DNA of 58,186 nucleotides from Granulicoccus phenolivorans DSM 17626 = NBRC 107789 = JCM 15570 (GTDB lineage Bacteria > Actinomycetota > Actinomycetes > Propionibacteriales > Propionibacteriaceae). The translations under genes were made by a program, and so were the position numbers. Under the pieces are notes generated by a model. The model did not search any database. It worked only from the letters and a program-made list of their open reading frames with translations, and was not told where the DNA came from. The stretch covers positions 1 to 58,186 of the forward strand of contig NZ_AUHH01000027.1 in the NCBI RefSeq assembly GCF_000423085.1, read 5' to 3'. This document shows positions 1-8,805 of this stretch, piece after piece; within the stretch, counting starts at the first letter, position 1; each line of letters starts with the position of its first letter.

Positions 1-297
1 CTTCGTGATGGCGGCACGGACCTCGTCGGGATCCACCGGACCGGTCACGGTGACCGTGGAGACGCCGCCGGAGGTCAGGTCGACCTCCACCGCCGAGGCC
101 CCGGGCACGGTCGCTACCTGTCTTGTCACCGAGGCAACACAGTGCCCGCAGGTCATCCCGTCCACCCGGTACGTCGTGGTGCCGGGCGCGGGCTCGGTGA
201 TGCTGCGAGTTTCGTGCCGGCCGGTGGCGGGATCGGGGGTGCAGCAGGCGCAGCCTCCGGTAGCCATCGGTAGCAGGGTGCGCGGGGTGTTCGCCAT
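1..297 (-). CDS. HMA-domain copper chaperone-like protein (partial, 3' end outside window)
   Basis: Only the first 99 residues are inside the window; the gene runs off the left edge. After a short Cys-rich head (GGCACC, residues 14-19) comes a heavy-metal-associated domain with the metal-binding motif GMTCGHC (Cys50, Cys53). HMA proteins of this kind bind Cu(I) and pass it to a CopA-type ATPase, but the visible part cannot exclude that this is the N-terminus of the ATPase itself. ATG at 297 is preceded by AAGGAGACCACCC, a good ribosome binding site. A CsoR-like palindrome lies 61 bp upstream, so copper-responsive control is likely. The extra Cys-rich head is unusual and could be a second metal site. 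Confidence 0.8.
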   Translation of the reverse strand, partial: MANTPRTLLPMATGGCACCTPDPATGRHETRSITEPAPGTTTYRVDGMTCGHCVASVTRQVATVPGASAVEVDLTSGGVSTVTVTGPVDPDEVRAAITK

Positions 298-357
298 GGG
301 TGGTCTCCTTGATGGAACGTCGGTGAGGTGGGAACCGGGGCGGCTTCTCCGTTCGAC

Positions 358-380
358 AATATACCCCTCAGGGGTATATT
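358..380. promoter_or_regulatory. CsoR-type copper operator candidate
   Basis: A perfect 23-bp palindrome with 11-bp arms around a single central C: AATATACCCCT, C, AGGGGTATATT. The TACCCC...GGGGTA core is the known form of CsoR/RcnR operators. It sits between the divergent HMA gene and the XRE-type gene, so it could control either or both. The AT-rich outer arms stand out from the GC-rich surroundings and may overlap a promoter. Confidence 0.75.
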
Positions 381-548
381 TCGTTGCGATGGCGCCGACT
401 CGGAGTGGGTCCTGCCCCCGAGCAGGCGAAGGACGGACCACTCCGGTGCCTGCCGTGATTCCGCGGCGGAACCGCGGAGTCCCTGGGCGTGGGACTGTGC
501 CATGCTTTGCTCACAATAAGGGCCCCTTCACCTCCCGGGAGCAGAACG

Positions 549-1211
549 ATGAGCAGCGCCACGGCGGGCACTCCCGTCGAGACGGCCGAGACCCGGACCC
601 AGGAAGCGGTGCCGGCCCCGATCCCGGCCCTGACCGGCCAGGAGGTCCGGGACATCCGGCTCGCCATGGGCCTGAGCACCCTGCGGCTGGCACAGCTCCT
701 GGGCCGCTCCCGCAGCATCGTGCAGAAGTGGGAGGCGGGCACGGCGCCGGTGCCCGAGGGCGTCGCCGAGCACCTGCCGCACATGCTGGCCCGGCAGCAG
801 GCCGACCGGGCAGCACGGCGGCAGCTGGTGGACCTGCTGCAGGCCGCGGGCTTCCGGCGGCCGCCCACGGCGCAGCGGCTGCCCGACGGGCGCCTGGAGA
901 TCACCGGCGGGCCGTTCTCGGGCGTGCTTGGGGCGTCCGCGCCGGCGGTGAGCGCGATCGTCACGTTCGTGCGCGACGCTCCGGTGGGGGAGCGGGTGGC
1001 CACCGACCTGTCCACCTCCTACCGACCGGCGTCCTGGCGGCAGCTGCGCCTGGACGAATGGATCGACTGCGAGAACCTGGGCATGCCGGGCTGGTGGCCG
1101 GTCCTGGTGCACGCCGGACCAGCCAGTGACGCGTGGCGAGCGGCCCGGTCGGCGGCGGTGGAGAGTGCTCAGGTGGAGCGCAGGCCTTCATGTGGCTCCC
1201 TGCTGGTCTGA
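549..1211 (+). CDS. XRE-like helix-turn-helix protein
   Basis: A 220-residue protein. An N-terminal helix-turn-helix segment (about residues 32-65) reads LTGQEVRDIRLAMGLSTLRL followed by AQLLGRSRSIVQKWEAG, the typical Cro/C1 pattern with a recognition helix ending in KWE. The C-terminal 140 residues, ending near a WIDCENLGMPGWWPV-containing stretch, match nothing I recognise. ATG at 549 was chosen because CGGGAGCAGAACG precedes it; the frame is open further upstream without a comparable binding site. It is divergent from the metal-chaperone gene, with the CsoR-like palindrome between them. The function is inferred as a DNA-binding regulator; the target is unknown. Confidence 0.65.
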   Translation: MSSATAGTPVETAETRTQEAVPAPIPALTGQEVRDIRLAMGLSTLRLAQLLGRSRSIVQKWEAGTAPVPEGVAEHLPHMLARQQADRAARRQLVDLLQAAGFRRPPTAQRLPDGRLEITGGPFSGVLGASAPAVSAIVTFVRDAPVGERVATDLSTSYRPASWRQLRLDEWIDCENLGMPGWWPVLVHAGPASDAWRAARSAAVESAQVERRPSCGSLLV

Positions 1212-1384
1212 CCGCGACGGGTGCCGGAGTTGCACGGGTCGACAGTGATCGATTCGACGTACTCGCCGTCCCCGACATCCAGCGACCAGGCAAGGGATCA
1301 CGACATGTTCGGGCCGGCGCGTGATGATGGACGCGCCGCCGGGCGAGCCGGCCCGCTGCCCACCTGCCGACTCCGGGTGATCTG

Positions 1385-2416
1385 TCAGGTCAGCGCGAAC
1401 AGGGCCTCCCAGGTCGGGCCGTCCACGATCCCGGTCTGGGCCAGGCCCTCCCGTTCCTGGAACGCCGCCACGGCTTCCTTGGTGATCGGCCCGAGTTCGC
1501 CGTCCCCGTTGAGGTCGGTGCCGAAAACCAGGTTGAGCCGCATCTGAATGCGCTGCACATGAATGCCGGTGGCGCCCTCGGCCAAGGAGATCCCCGGGAA
1601 CGGTCGGGTCCCGGCCACCAGATCCCAGGAGGCCGAGGCCGGATCGCCGGCCCGGGTGCAGAACCAGAGGCGGCAGCTGCCGCCGGCGGTGGTGGCGAGC
1701 AGGTCGCCACCGGCCCCGGCGACCCGACCCTCGGGGGTGTCCAGATCCCGCGGCAGCAGGCGCAGCTGGGCGTTCGCGCCCGACTCGAACACCCCGCCCG
1801 GGCCGGACCTGCTGTTTCCGTGCACCCCGAAGCCGGAGTCACTGCTGCCGAAGACGCCCGTGTTGCGGTCGCTGGCCCCGTGGCTGCCGATGCCGCCGGT
1901 ACTGTGACCGAAAACGGCGGTGTTGGTCGCGCTGTCCCCGTGGACACCGAACCCGGTACTACTGGTGCCGTGCAGACCCGTCCCCGACCCGCTGGTGCCG
2001 TAGACGCCGGTCCCCTCCCCGGTGCCGGGGTTGGGCAGGGGGTCGAAGGTCGCCAGCGGGTTGCCGAGGCTGTTGACGTTGACCCCGGCCACGGCCGCTC
2101 CGCCGCGCATCACCGCACCCAGCACCCCGGTGTGTCCCTGGTTGTCCTGGCCGTACACCCCGGCGACCCGGGCGATACCGCCGCTGACGGTCTTGCCGAA
2201 GACGCCGATCGTGGTGCCGCTGCCGTAGGTGCCGACACCTTCGACGTCGGTGTCGGGTCCGGCCTGGCTGCCGCAACGGCCAACGAGTCCGGCACGATCC
2301 CCGGCGACGTTCGCCCCGTAGACCATGCCGGTGGCTCTCGTGGAGAAGCCGGCGAAAGGTACGCCGGACCCGGACAGGGGAGGCCCGACTGCGGTGAATT
2401 GATCTTCATGAGGCAT
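1385..2416 (-). CDS. Glycine-repeat protein with C-terminal peptidoglycan-binding domain
   Basis: About 343 residues from the ATG at 2416. The middle carries many degenerate repeats of the form GVFG-x-GFGVHG (GVYG, GLHG, GVHG, GSHG), suggesting a beta-solenoid or beta-sheet stack. The last 65 residues form a PG_binding_1 domain (GATGIHVQRIQMRLNLVFG, then DLNGDGELGPITKEAVAAFQ). Such domains usually bind peptidoglycan or act as protein-docking modules. I see no signal peptide, so how it would reach the cell wall is unclear. The start is uncertain: the frame stays open up to 2767, but the upstream part is Arg/Pro-rich and looks non-coding. No operon partners are apparent. Confidence 0.6.
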   Translation of the reverse strand: MPHEDQFTAVGPPLSGSGVPFAGFSTRATGMVYGANVAGDRAGLVGRCGSQAGPDTDVEGVGTYGSGTTIGVFGKTVSGGIARVAGVYGQDNQGHTGVLGAVMRGGAAVAGVNVNSLGNPLATFDPLPNPGTGEGTGVYGTSGSGTGLHGTSSTGFGVHGDSATNTAVFGHSTGGIGSHGASDRNTGVFGSSDSGFGVHGNSRSGPGGVFESGANAQLRLLPRDLDTPEGRVAGAGGDLLATTAGGSCRLWFCTRAGDPASASWDLVAGTRPFPGISLAEGATGIHVQRIQMRLNLVFGTDLNGDGELGPITKEAVAAFQEREGLAQTGIVDGPTWEALFALT

Positions 2417-2770
2417 GACGCGATCCGTTCTGGTTGTGGCGCCGGAGATCCGGGCCTGCCGGGGAGAGACCGCACCCACGGTCGGTGCGACCGCTCGATC
2501 CCAGAGTAGAGCCGCGCGCTGGGCCCCGGCACGTCCGTAGATGGGGGACCCCAGCGCCCGGATCGATCGGGCCGGGACATCGGGCGCGGATTCGTGGGCG
2601 GGGGTGCGATCACGGGGACGTGACCGATGCCCGGTGCCGGGTTCGACCGCGCTGAACCGAATCCTTCGGAACCATCGCCGCCGGGCGTCCCGGTGCTGGC
2701 GGGTCGACGCGGCGGACCTCCGTGTGAGCAGGCAGGTCAGTCCCGCTGCTGGCGTCTGGTCGTCCACAGC

Positions 2771-3661
2771 TCACGGCACCGATCGTCCCGCCCGGTCCCG
2801 CTCCCGGCGTGCCTGAGCTTGAGTGGCGTCGCGGGCCCGGTCGCGGACCAGCAGCGCCCGCTGGTCGGTAAGCGGTGCATCCTCCAGCGGCGTGTGCCCG
2901 CGCAGGAAATTCTCGCTGCGGTCGGCGACCAGGTAGGCGGCCAGCTGTTCGACCACCGCGCCGGTCTCGCGGACGTCGCGGAGGTCGCGGCACAGTCGCT
3001 GCAGCTCGCTGCGGCGTTCGCGTTCCCGGTCCTCGAGCGCGTCGAGGCGCGCCACGGCCCGGCCGAGCAGCGGGTCCCGGGACCGGAACAGCTGGATGCA
3101 GCGGGTGGTCGCCGGATCCGCCGCGAGCGGGACATCCAGCTGCGCGGACAGGAAGGCGGTCACCAGGGTGCCCTGGCTGAGCCGCTCGCTGAACGCCCGC
3201 GCGTCCCGGTCCGGGACCGCGAGCTCGCGCACCGCCGCGGCACGAACCTGTTCGCGCAGAGCCGCCACGAGCACGTCGGGCAGGGACTTGATGTGCGGCT
3301 GCCGGGTCGCGCCGGCCAGGTGCAGCGCGGTGTGGGGGAGCGGGATGGTCCCGTCCGAGGGTGTGCCACCGCCCGGTTTGGAACGGCGGTGCGGTAGCGG
3401 CGAGCTGGCGGCGGGGTGATCGGCGTGCGGCGAGGACACGGGCTCCGTGGCAGGCTCCCCGGACGCACCTGGTTCGGTGTCGGGAATGGCTGCAGTCTCG
3501 TCGTCGGGAGCTGGAGAGCTCGTCGCGGGGGAATCCACCCCACTGCCTTGCTGCCGTGTCGGCGGATCGTTCCGGCCGCGTCGGTAGGCGTCCAGGAAGC
3601 CGGTGTCGACGTCCATCCGGGCGTCGGTGGTCAGCAGGTCCGCGCTCCGGCCGTTATCCAT
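2771..3661 (-). CDS. Hypothetical protein, coiled-coil C-terminal half
   Basis: A 296-residue protein of unknown function. The first 110 residues are Pro/Ser/Glu-rich and probably disordered. The second half is helical and highly charged (RLDALEDRERERRSELQRLC), consistent with a coiled coil. Its ATG overlaps the last codons of the upstream ribbon-helix-helix gene by 8 bp, so the two are translationally coupled and probably work together. A small DNA-binding protein plus a larger helical partner is seen in plasmid mobilisation and copy-control modules, but no motif here proves either role. Confidence 0.6.
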   Translation of the reverse strand: MDNGRSADLLTTDARMDVDTGFLDAYRRGRNDPPTRQQGSGVDSPATSSPAPDDETAAIPDTEPGASGEPATEPVSSPHADHPAASSPLPHRRSKPGGGTPSDGTIPLPHTALHLAGATRQPHIKSLPDVLVAALREQVRAAAVRELAVPDRDARAFSERLSQGTLVTAFLSAQLDVPLAADPATTRCIQLFRSRDPLLGRAVARLDALEDRERERRSELQRLCRDLRDVRETGAVVEQLAAYLVADRSENFLRGHTPLEDAPLTDQRALLVRDRARDATQAQARRERDRAGRSVP

Positions 3662-4073
3662 GGGTCCCCGGCTCCTCGTCCGCGGGATCCGTCAAATACG
3701 CACCGTCCCCGCGGGTGAGGCCGAGCAGGGCGCCCAGGCCCTGGGTGACCACGTGCTCCAGGTTCGCCACGTTGGTGGACAGCGCGGTGATCTGGTCGAC
3801 CAGTTCGTTGAGCCGGGCGATCTCCAGGGTGGGCAGGTCGTAGTCCTGGTTCTCCCGGCGCACCTGTTCGGCGACGGCTTCGGCCAGGTATTCGTTCAAC
3901 GACGGGTAGCCGCGTTTCTCGGCCCAGTAGGTGGCCTGCATCTTGTCGGCAGCGGAGATCCGCAGCCACGTTCGCTCCCGCCGGTCGGGGGTAGGCGGGG
4001 CACCGTGGGCCGGAGCCGGCCGTAGGCCCGGCGCATGCGGAGTTGCGGGTGGGGTTTGCCCGACGAGGGTCAC
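3654..4073 (-). CDS. Ribbon-helix-helix-like DNA-binding protein
   Basis: A protein of about 139 residues. The core RTWLRISAADKMQATYWAEK followed by GYPSLNEYLAEAVAEQVRR has the strand-helix-helix pattern of CopG/Arc/MobC-like proteins. A helical tail (LNELVDQITALSTNVANLEH) probably mediates oligomerisation. GTG at 4073 was chosen because AGGAGTGATC precedes it; a TTG at 4094 is also open. A 14-bp palindrome lies just upstream of the binding site, the usual place for an autoregulatory operator. The gene is translationally coupled to the downstream coiled-coil gene. Alternatives are a relaxosome accessory protein or a partition or copy regulator. Confidence 0.6.
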   Translation of the reverse strand: MTLVGQTPPATPHAPGLRPAPAHGAPPTPDRRERTWLRISAADKMQATYWAEKRGYPSLNEYLAEAVAEQVRRENQDYDLPTLEIARLNELVDQITALSTNVANLEHVVTQGLGALLGLTRGDGAYLTDPADEEPGTHG

Positions 4074-4085
4074 GATCACTCCTGA

Positions 4086-4099
4086 CTGTATCAATACAG
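4086..4099. promoter_or_regulatory. Operator candidate of the ribbon-helix-helix gene
   Basis: The perfect inverted repeat CTGTAT-CA-ATACAG (6-bp arms, 2-bp spacer) sits in an AT-rich island (about 4083-4130) otherwise unlike the GC-rich neighbourhood. It lies immediately upstream of the ribosome binding site of the gene starting at 4073. Further TATTGAT/ATATATCAATA elements follow upstream. The layout suggests autoregulation by the ribbon-helix-helix protein. Confidence 0.55.
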
Positions 4100-4458
4100 C
4101 TATGAATACAATATATCAATAAAAGGATCGATGCATAGGTAGAAGCGCGGGGTGTGACCATAGGGGTGCGGACTGTGCCTCATCGTGAGTGAGCCGCTCG
4201 CTCGGCGATTACAATGAGGCTGCGCTGTGGAGATCGGTCGTGGAGTCCGCTGGGACCGTCGCCGGATCTCTCGATGTCCGTCCTTCCGTTCCTCTCGAGG
4301 ATGGGGCCGCCTCTGGGCGTCACGTGTGGCTTGTAGGGGGGGCCCGTCGGGCTGCCGTTTAATGAGGCGCTTGGTCGGTGCTGCAAGGGCTCGCCAATTT
4401 GATTCTGGTACGCGCGTGCCGGCCCTACAGGGCGAGTCAGGAGGGCTGGCTTGACTTC

Positions 4459-4725
4459 ATGCGTCCCGACTGGGCATCGACTCTTCAGTTGGTAGCTGGG
4501 GTCAGCGAAGATGGGCAAAGCCCCCAGGTCGCCATGCGGGTCGTTGTGGAAGATGCGTTCACCGGGGATGCGCTTCAGCAGGCCGACGCTTCAGGTGGGA
4601 AGCCCGCGACCCTGGCCATTCCGGTCTCATCGAACCGCGTGCGAATCCGCCTCATTCTTACTACTGATGCTCCGAAGGGAAGCGGTGCTCCCACCATCGG
4701 CCTCAGCGGGGAATGGAAGAAGTGA
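4459..4725 (+). CDS. Hypothetical short protein
   Basis: An 88-residue frame beginning MRPDWASTLQLVAGVSEDG and ending TIGLSGEWKK. It has alternating hydrophobic residues (VAMRVVVEDAFTG, RVRIRLILTTD) that suggest a small beta-sandwich. No good ribosome binding site precedes the ATG; the frame is open from 4378. Composition is less GC-biased than the neighbours. It could be the remnant of a larger protein. The call rests only on its protein-like composition. Confidence 0.35.
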   Translation: MRPDWASTLQLVAGVSEDGQSPQVAMRVVVEDAFTGDALQQADASGGKPATLAIPVSSNRVRIRLILTTDAPKGSGAPTIGLSGEWKK

Positions 4726-5227
4726 TGTCGGGGCTTCCCCAAGGCCGCCGGTGAGGTTGGGGTGTTAAGTCAGATCCACCTAGGAAAACTCCGGCCTCAA
4801 AAGAGCGAATTGAAATGTATCAAGTTGAATAGATCGGAAATTGTGCCGAATGAAGGGGAAATGATTCGTCAGTTCATATCCGCTATATCGCGGGGGGAAT
4901 GCTAGCTGAAAGTCCGACTCTGCCGTGCCGCACGTGACGCTCGTATGTTCGGGAGTTGCCCCTGCGCACGGGTGCCTGCGGGAGCAGTCGTCCTCGGCGG
5001 ATCGGTGGTATTGGGGCAACGTCGTCACAGTCACCCGTCGCGAACGTCCGTCTCACGCACCAGCCGGGGGTGCTCCGCTCCCTGCCGCTGGTCCGCCCGC
5101 CCCGGCCCGGCGGCCGGTCAGCGGGACGAGCATGAGTACAACTCCGTCCGTAGAGCCGCTCTCGATGTAGTAGACGGGCGCTTCTCATGCACCGAAGGGT
5201 CGATCACAGGTCCGGGTCGCGAGGCGA
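4726..5227. other. Gene-poor, relatively AT-rich stretch
   Basis: No convincing gene on either strand. The part around 4790-4910 is distinctly AT-rich (AATTGAAATGTATCAAGTTG) and looks foreign or regulatory. No strong hairpin was recognised. Confidence 0.4.
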
Positions 5228-5884
5228 TCATCTGCTGCGGCGGGCGGAGACGGCTGTCAGGGAAGGGCGTTCCGCACGGAGCGTGGTGTCCTCGCCGTGG
5301 CCGGGATGGATGACGGTGTCCTCGGGGTACCGGTCGAGAAGCTCGGCTCGGAGGACGTTCACCAGACTGAGCAAGGCAGCGGGGGTATCGGTTCTGCCCA
5401 TGGCGCCGTGGAGGATGCAGTCCCCGGCGAAGATCCTGATCGGGCCGTTCGGCGGCCGGTACGCCAGCATGATCGAACCGGGGGTGTGCCCGCTCGCCCC
5501 GATCACGTCGAGGTGGCCGCCGCCGGGCAGGTCCACCCGGCTTCCGGTCCAGACCGGCTCCTGGATCGTTCCGGTCGCGTCCTCGATCACAGCGCGGTCG
5601 GGTCTGCCGCAGACCAGCCGTGCCCGCGTGGCCGCGGCCACCTCGGCGAGCGCCTGGAACTGATCGGTGTGGCTGTGTGTGGTGACGATGGTCTGCAGCG
5701 GGTAACGGCCCAGGAAACGCAGGATTGTGGGCGCATCGGCGGCGGCGTCGATGAGCAGCGCTCCGGCGGGACCGGCGAGCAGATACACGTTGGTCTGCGC
5801 CTTGTTCACCGCGAACTTGGTGAGGCTGAGGGTCCCGGTCAGCGACTGCGTCCAAGCTCTGCGATGCGCAGGTGTGTGGGGCAC
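5228..5884 (-). CDS. MBL-fold metallo-hydrolase
   Basis: 218 residues with the metallo-beta-lactamase fold order: DAAAD strand, the metal motif THSHTDQF (His70, His72, Asp74), a GHTPGS loop supplying another histidine, GDCIL (Asp) and HPGHGED near the end. The family usually has HxHxDH; here the sixth position is Gln75, so one metal ligand differs. Close relatives are glyoxalase II-like and lactonase-like hydrolases. The substrate is unknown. GTG at 5884 has AGGAGG seven bases upstream. It is monocistronic, with no informative neighbours. Confidence 0.75.
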   Translation of the reverse strand: MPHTPAHRRAWTQSLTGTLSLTKFAVNKAQTNVYLLAGPAGALLIDAAADAPTILRFLGRYPLQTIVTTHSHTDQFQALAEVAAATRARLVCGRPDRAVIEDATGTIQEPVWTGSRVDLPGGGHLDVIGASGHTPGSIMLAYRPPNGPIRIFAGDCILHGAMGRTDTPAALLSLVNVLRAELLDRYPEDTVIHPGHGEDTTLRAERPSLTAVSARRSR

Positions 5885-6216
5885 CGTTGCCTCCTGCGTG
5901 TGCGGGCTCGTTGGGGGAACCGATCGAGCTTCTACGACTTCACGGTATCAAGAGCACGCAGACACCTCTCCCGGGGGTCGGTGAGAAGAGTCGCCGCTTG
6001 CGACGGGACCTGAGGTGTGGTCACCGGCCGGCGCTGGGCACCATGTCGTCGGCGCAGGTGTTCTTGGGATCCACTACGGCAGTCTGGCCCGTGCCGGCGC
6101 GGGGATGGTGCAGGCGTCCGGTCCACATGTCGGACTTCCTGGGTGGTTGGAGCAGACTCAGCTGAGCCAGCGTGTGGGCCGGTCCACCCGGCGGACGTCC
6201 GCGTTCTTGGTGTACG

Positions 6217-6521
6217 TCACCAGTTGGTACAGGTGGCCAGGTAGATGAACAGACCCTGCTCGCCGTCGTTCTGGAGCACGTTGATCAGGTGGTACTGGGT
6301 GCCGAGGGCTAGCAGAACGTCGACCTGCTCGTCGAGTCCGAGATCGCTCATCGTCTTCTGCTCCGCCCGGACGACGTTGCTGTTTCCGGCGGCAGCCACC
6401 TCCGGACTGAAGCCCGGGTTGCCGCCGGCCAGCGCCATGCCGCTGCGATATCAACCACCGCGGCGCCGGCGGCACCGTCGATGGACAGGAGTTCCTGAAT
6501 GGAGTGGTCAAGCTGAGACAT
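6217..6521 (-). pseudogene. Roadblock/LC7-like protein gene with frameshift
   Basis: Frame one starts at ATG 6521 behind AAAGGAACGTTGCT and reads MSQLDHSIQELLSIDGAAGA followed by AVVDIAA. The rest continues in another frame from ATG 6438: MALAGGNPGFSPEVAAAGNS, then VVRAEQKTMSDLGLDEQVDV and LGTQYHLINVL. Joined, the two halves match the actinobacterial roadblock/LC7-like pattern (IDGA...VVD...MAL...AAAGN..VVRA..LGTQYHLI). One missing base near 6440 explains the break. It may be a true pseudogene or an assembly error. The last residues (YLATCTNW) also look shortened. Such proteins often accompany small GTPases and sensor kinases, but none is nearby. Confidence 0.6.
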
Positions 6522-6964
6522 AGCAACGTTCCTTTCTGAACGCTTTGTTCCGGGGCCGGGGGTCGGCTGTACCGGGTCCGTGTCACCACGGGGAACGGGG
6601 GCGCTGCAACGGGCGGTGGGGTGTGCGGCTCCACGCGCGGTTCACCCGGAGTGCGCGGCTCCGGGCACGGTCCGACCGGCTTAACCGGGGTATGCGGAGT
6701 GACCGGGTCGACCGGGGTGACCGGTCGAGGGAGGCGCGGCGGGGCAGGCCCGGGCCCGGACCGGCCGCAGACGCCTCGGCGAGCGGGGCATGATCCTCGA
6801 TCCCGCGCCGGGTCACCGGTCGTCGCATGGCCGGATCTTCAACGGGAAACAGGGGCACATCCACACTTTCCGGACGCAACCAATCAACAGGCTCGGCCTG
6901 CTTTTCTTGTCCTTTCCGGGACCACCAGGCCACGTCCACCTTCTATTCCTACATTGATCAGCAC
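6522..6964. other. Gene-free interval before the insertion sequence
   Basis: No supported gene. It contains loosely repeated GACCGGG and ACCGGGGT blocks around 6660-6730 without clear periodicity. The AT-rich part (6860-6964) leads into the left inverted repeat of the insertion sequence. Confidence 0.4.
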
Positions 6965-8414
6965 TTGACAATGGGTGAGTCCCATAGCGTGGTGTGACTT
7001 CCTGCGGGACTCTCGTCACTGTTGATCAGGGCCATCGTGGGATCCCCCTGGTTGTTTCCGCCAAGAAGCAAAGAAGCGAGTCCCACGATGACCATGAATC
7101 AGTCTGCCCTAGCGACCCTGATCGGCGAAGTCCTCACCGATCCCGACCTGGCCCATTCCGACGTCTTCCGGCGCATGCTCCAAGCCGGACTCCAGGACCT
7201 GATCGATGCCGAAGCAACCGCCAAGATCGGCGCCGAACGCTACGAACGGACCCCACACCGAACCACCCGCCGCAACGGCACCCGAGCCAAGACCCTCGCC
7301 ACCCCGGCCGGGGAAGTCGACCTCGCCATCCCCAAACTCCGCGAAGGCTCGTTCTTCCCCGCCCTGCTCAGCCCCCGCCGCCGCGTCGACAAAGCCCTCT
7401 ACGCCGTCATCTGCCAGGCCTGGATCGACGGAGTCTCCACCCGTAAAGTCGACCACCTGGTCCGCGCCCTGGGCAACGACACCGGCATCTCCCGCTCCAC
7501 GGTCTCCCGAATCTGCGCCGAGATCGACGACACCGTCCAGGAATTCCTGCACCGCCGCATCGATCACACCTGGTTCCCCTACCTGTTCCTCGACGCCACC
7601 TACCTCGACGTCCGGATCCGGGGCCGGGTGTCCTCCCAGGCCCTGGTCATCGCCACCGCCGTCAGCGCCAACGGCCGCCGCGAGATCCTCGGCATGGCCC
7701 TCGGCGACGCCGAAACCACCGACTTCTGGACCGAGTTCCTCCGCAGCCTGCGCGAACGCGGCCTGAAGGTCGCCACCGAAACCGACCCCCTCGGAGTCAC
7801 CCTGGTCACCTCCGACGCCCACGCCGGCCTGAAAGCCGCAGTCAAAGCGATCCTGCCCGGAGCCGGCTGGCAACGCTGCCGGGTCCACTTCGCCCGCAAC
7901 ATCACCCAACGCCTGGGCTCGGCTCGATCCAAACCGGTCAACGCGCTGATCACCACGATCTTCGCCCAGACCACCCCCGAAGCAGTCACCGCGCAATACC
8001 ACGCCGTCATCGACAGCGTCGCCCGCATGTTCCCCGAGATCGCCGACATGCTCACTACCGCTGAGCCCGACCTGACCGGGTTCGCCGTGCTCCCCCGCGA
8101 GCACTGGCAAAAAGTCTGGTCGAACAACCCGATCGAGCGCCTCAACCGCGAAATCAAACGCCGCGCCGACGTCGTCCAGATCTTCCCCGACCGAGACAGT
8201 GTCACCCGCCTGATCGGCGCCGTTCTCCAAGAACAACACGAGGAATGGCAATACGGCGAACGCCGCTACCTCTCCGACATCTCCATGCGCAAACTCATCC
8301 AGACCCTCCACGAAAACCCCGAAACCACACGATCCGAGCTATACCTCACCGCCTGACCACCCACCAGGACCACCCCACCAAAGACACCACCCCACCGGAC
8401 TTGACCCTTGACAA
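6965..8414 (+). mobile_element. IS256-family insertion sequence
   Basis: A single transposase gene is bounded by imperfect terminal inverted repeats. The left end from 6965 (TTGACAATGGGTGAGTCC) and the right end read inward from 8414 (TTGTCAAGGGTCAAGTCC) match at about 22 of 32 positions, including a shared GTGGTGT further in. Flanking 8-bp sequences do not match, so no target duplication is evident. The ends may be off by a few bases, or the copy may have recombined. The left repeat contains TTGACA, which could serve as a -35 element. Confidence 0.75.
7088..8356 (+). CDS. IS256-family (mutator-type) transposase
   Basis: A 422-residue DDE transposase of normal family length. The catalytic residues are recognisable: Asp169 in FLDATYLDV, Asp243 in TSDAHAGLKAAV, and the Glu of NPIERLNREIKRR near residue 350. 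The CRVHFARNI segment between the second Asp and the Glu is also typical. ATG at 7088 follows AAAGAAGCGAGTCCCACG; the frame is open from 7022. The coding sequence is intact, so the element may still be active. Confidence 0.92.
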   Translation: MTMNQSALATLIGEVLTDPDLAHSDVFRRMLQAGLQDLIDAEATAKIGAERYERTPHRTTRRNGTRAKTLATPAGEVDLAIPKLREGSFFPALLSPRRRVDKALYAVICQAWIDGVSTRKVDHLVRALGNDTGISRSTVSRICAEIDDTVQEFLHRRIDHTWFPYLFLDATYLDVRIRGRVSSQALVIATAVSANGRREILGMALGDAETTDFWTEFLRSLRERGLKVATETDPLGVTLVTSDAHAGLKAAVKAILPGAGWQRCRVHFARNITQRLGSARSKPVNALITTIFAQTTPEAVTAQYHAVIDSVARMFPEIADMLTTAEPDLTGFAVLPREHWQKVWSNNPIERLNREIKRRADVVQIFPDRDSVTRLIGAVLQEQHEEWQYGERRYLSDISMRKLIQTLHENPETTRSELYLTA

Positions 8415-8805
8415 TTGGTTCTTGAACGGTCACGCGCCAGGGGAAATCTCCGAAGAACGAAAAAATTGATGCCCTACTTATGGGGCATTCGCGCAGTTTC
8501 GGCACGGCGGTCCGGCGGCGCTGCCCTGGGTGGAGCAGGAGCTCTCGTGGGCCGGACAGGCTCCGGTGGGACGGGACAGGCCCCGGTGGGACGGCATGGC
8601 CGGACCGCAGCCTCGGTCGGCGAACGATCCACCCGGCTGCGCGGCAAGGCCGGCTTCCGGCGAGGCCGGCGCACCCGGTTGCGCACGCGTGAGAACACCC
8701 GGAATGGATGTCGCACGAAATCGCTACTATCACGTCCCGACCCACGGATCTAGCCTGAATATTGATGGCGAACCTGTCGCCACGTCACCCCTCCAAGGAC
8801 ATGCC
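8415..8805. other. Gene-free interval with a two-copy 20-bp tandem repeat
   Basis: No gene is supported. A 20-bp unit GACAGGCTCCGGTGGGACGG occurs twice in tandem at 8555-8574 and 8575-8594 with one mismatch. This looks like a local duplication. Confidence 0.45.

Noticed and set aside
3654-4073. Definite call as MobC relaxosome protein
   Set aside because: The ribbon-helix-helix pattern fits, but no relaxase or oriT nick motif is visible nearby.
6949-8430. Target-site duplication around the IS256-type element
   Set aside because: The 8 bp next to both inverted repeats do not match, so no duplication can be claimed.
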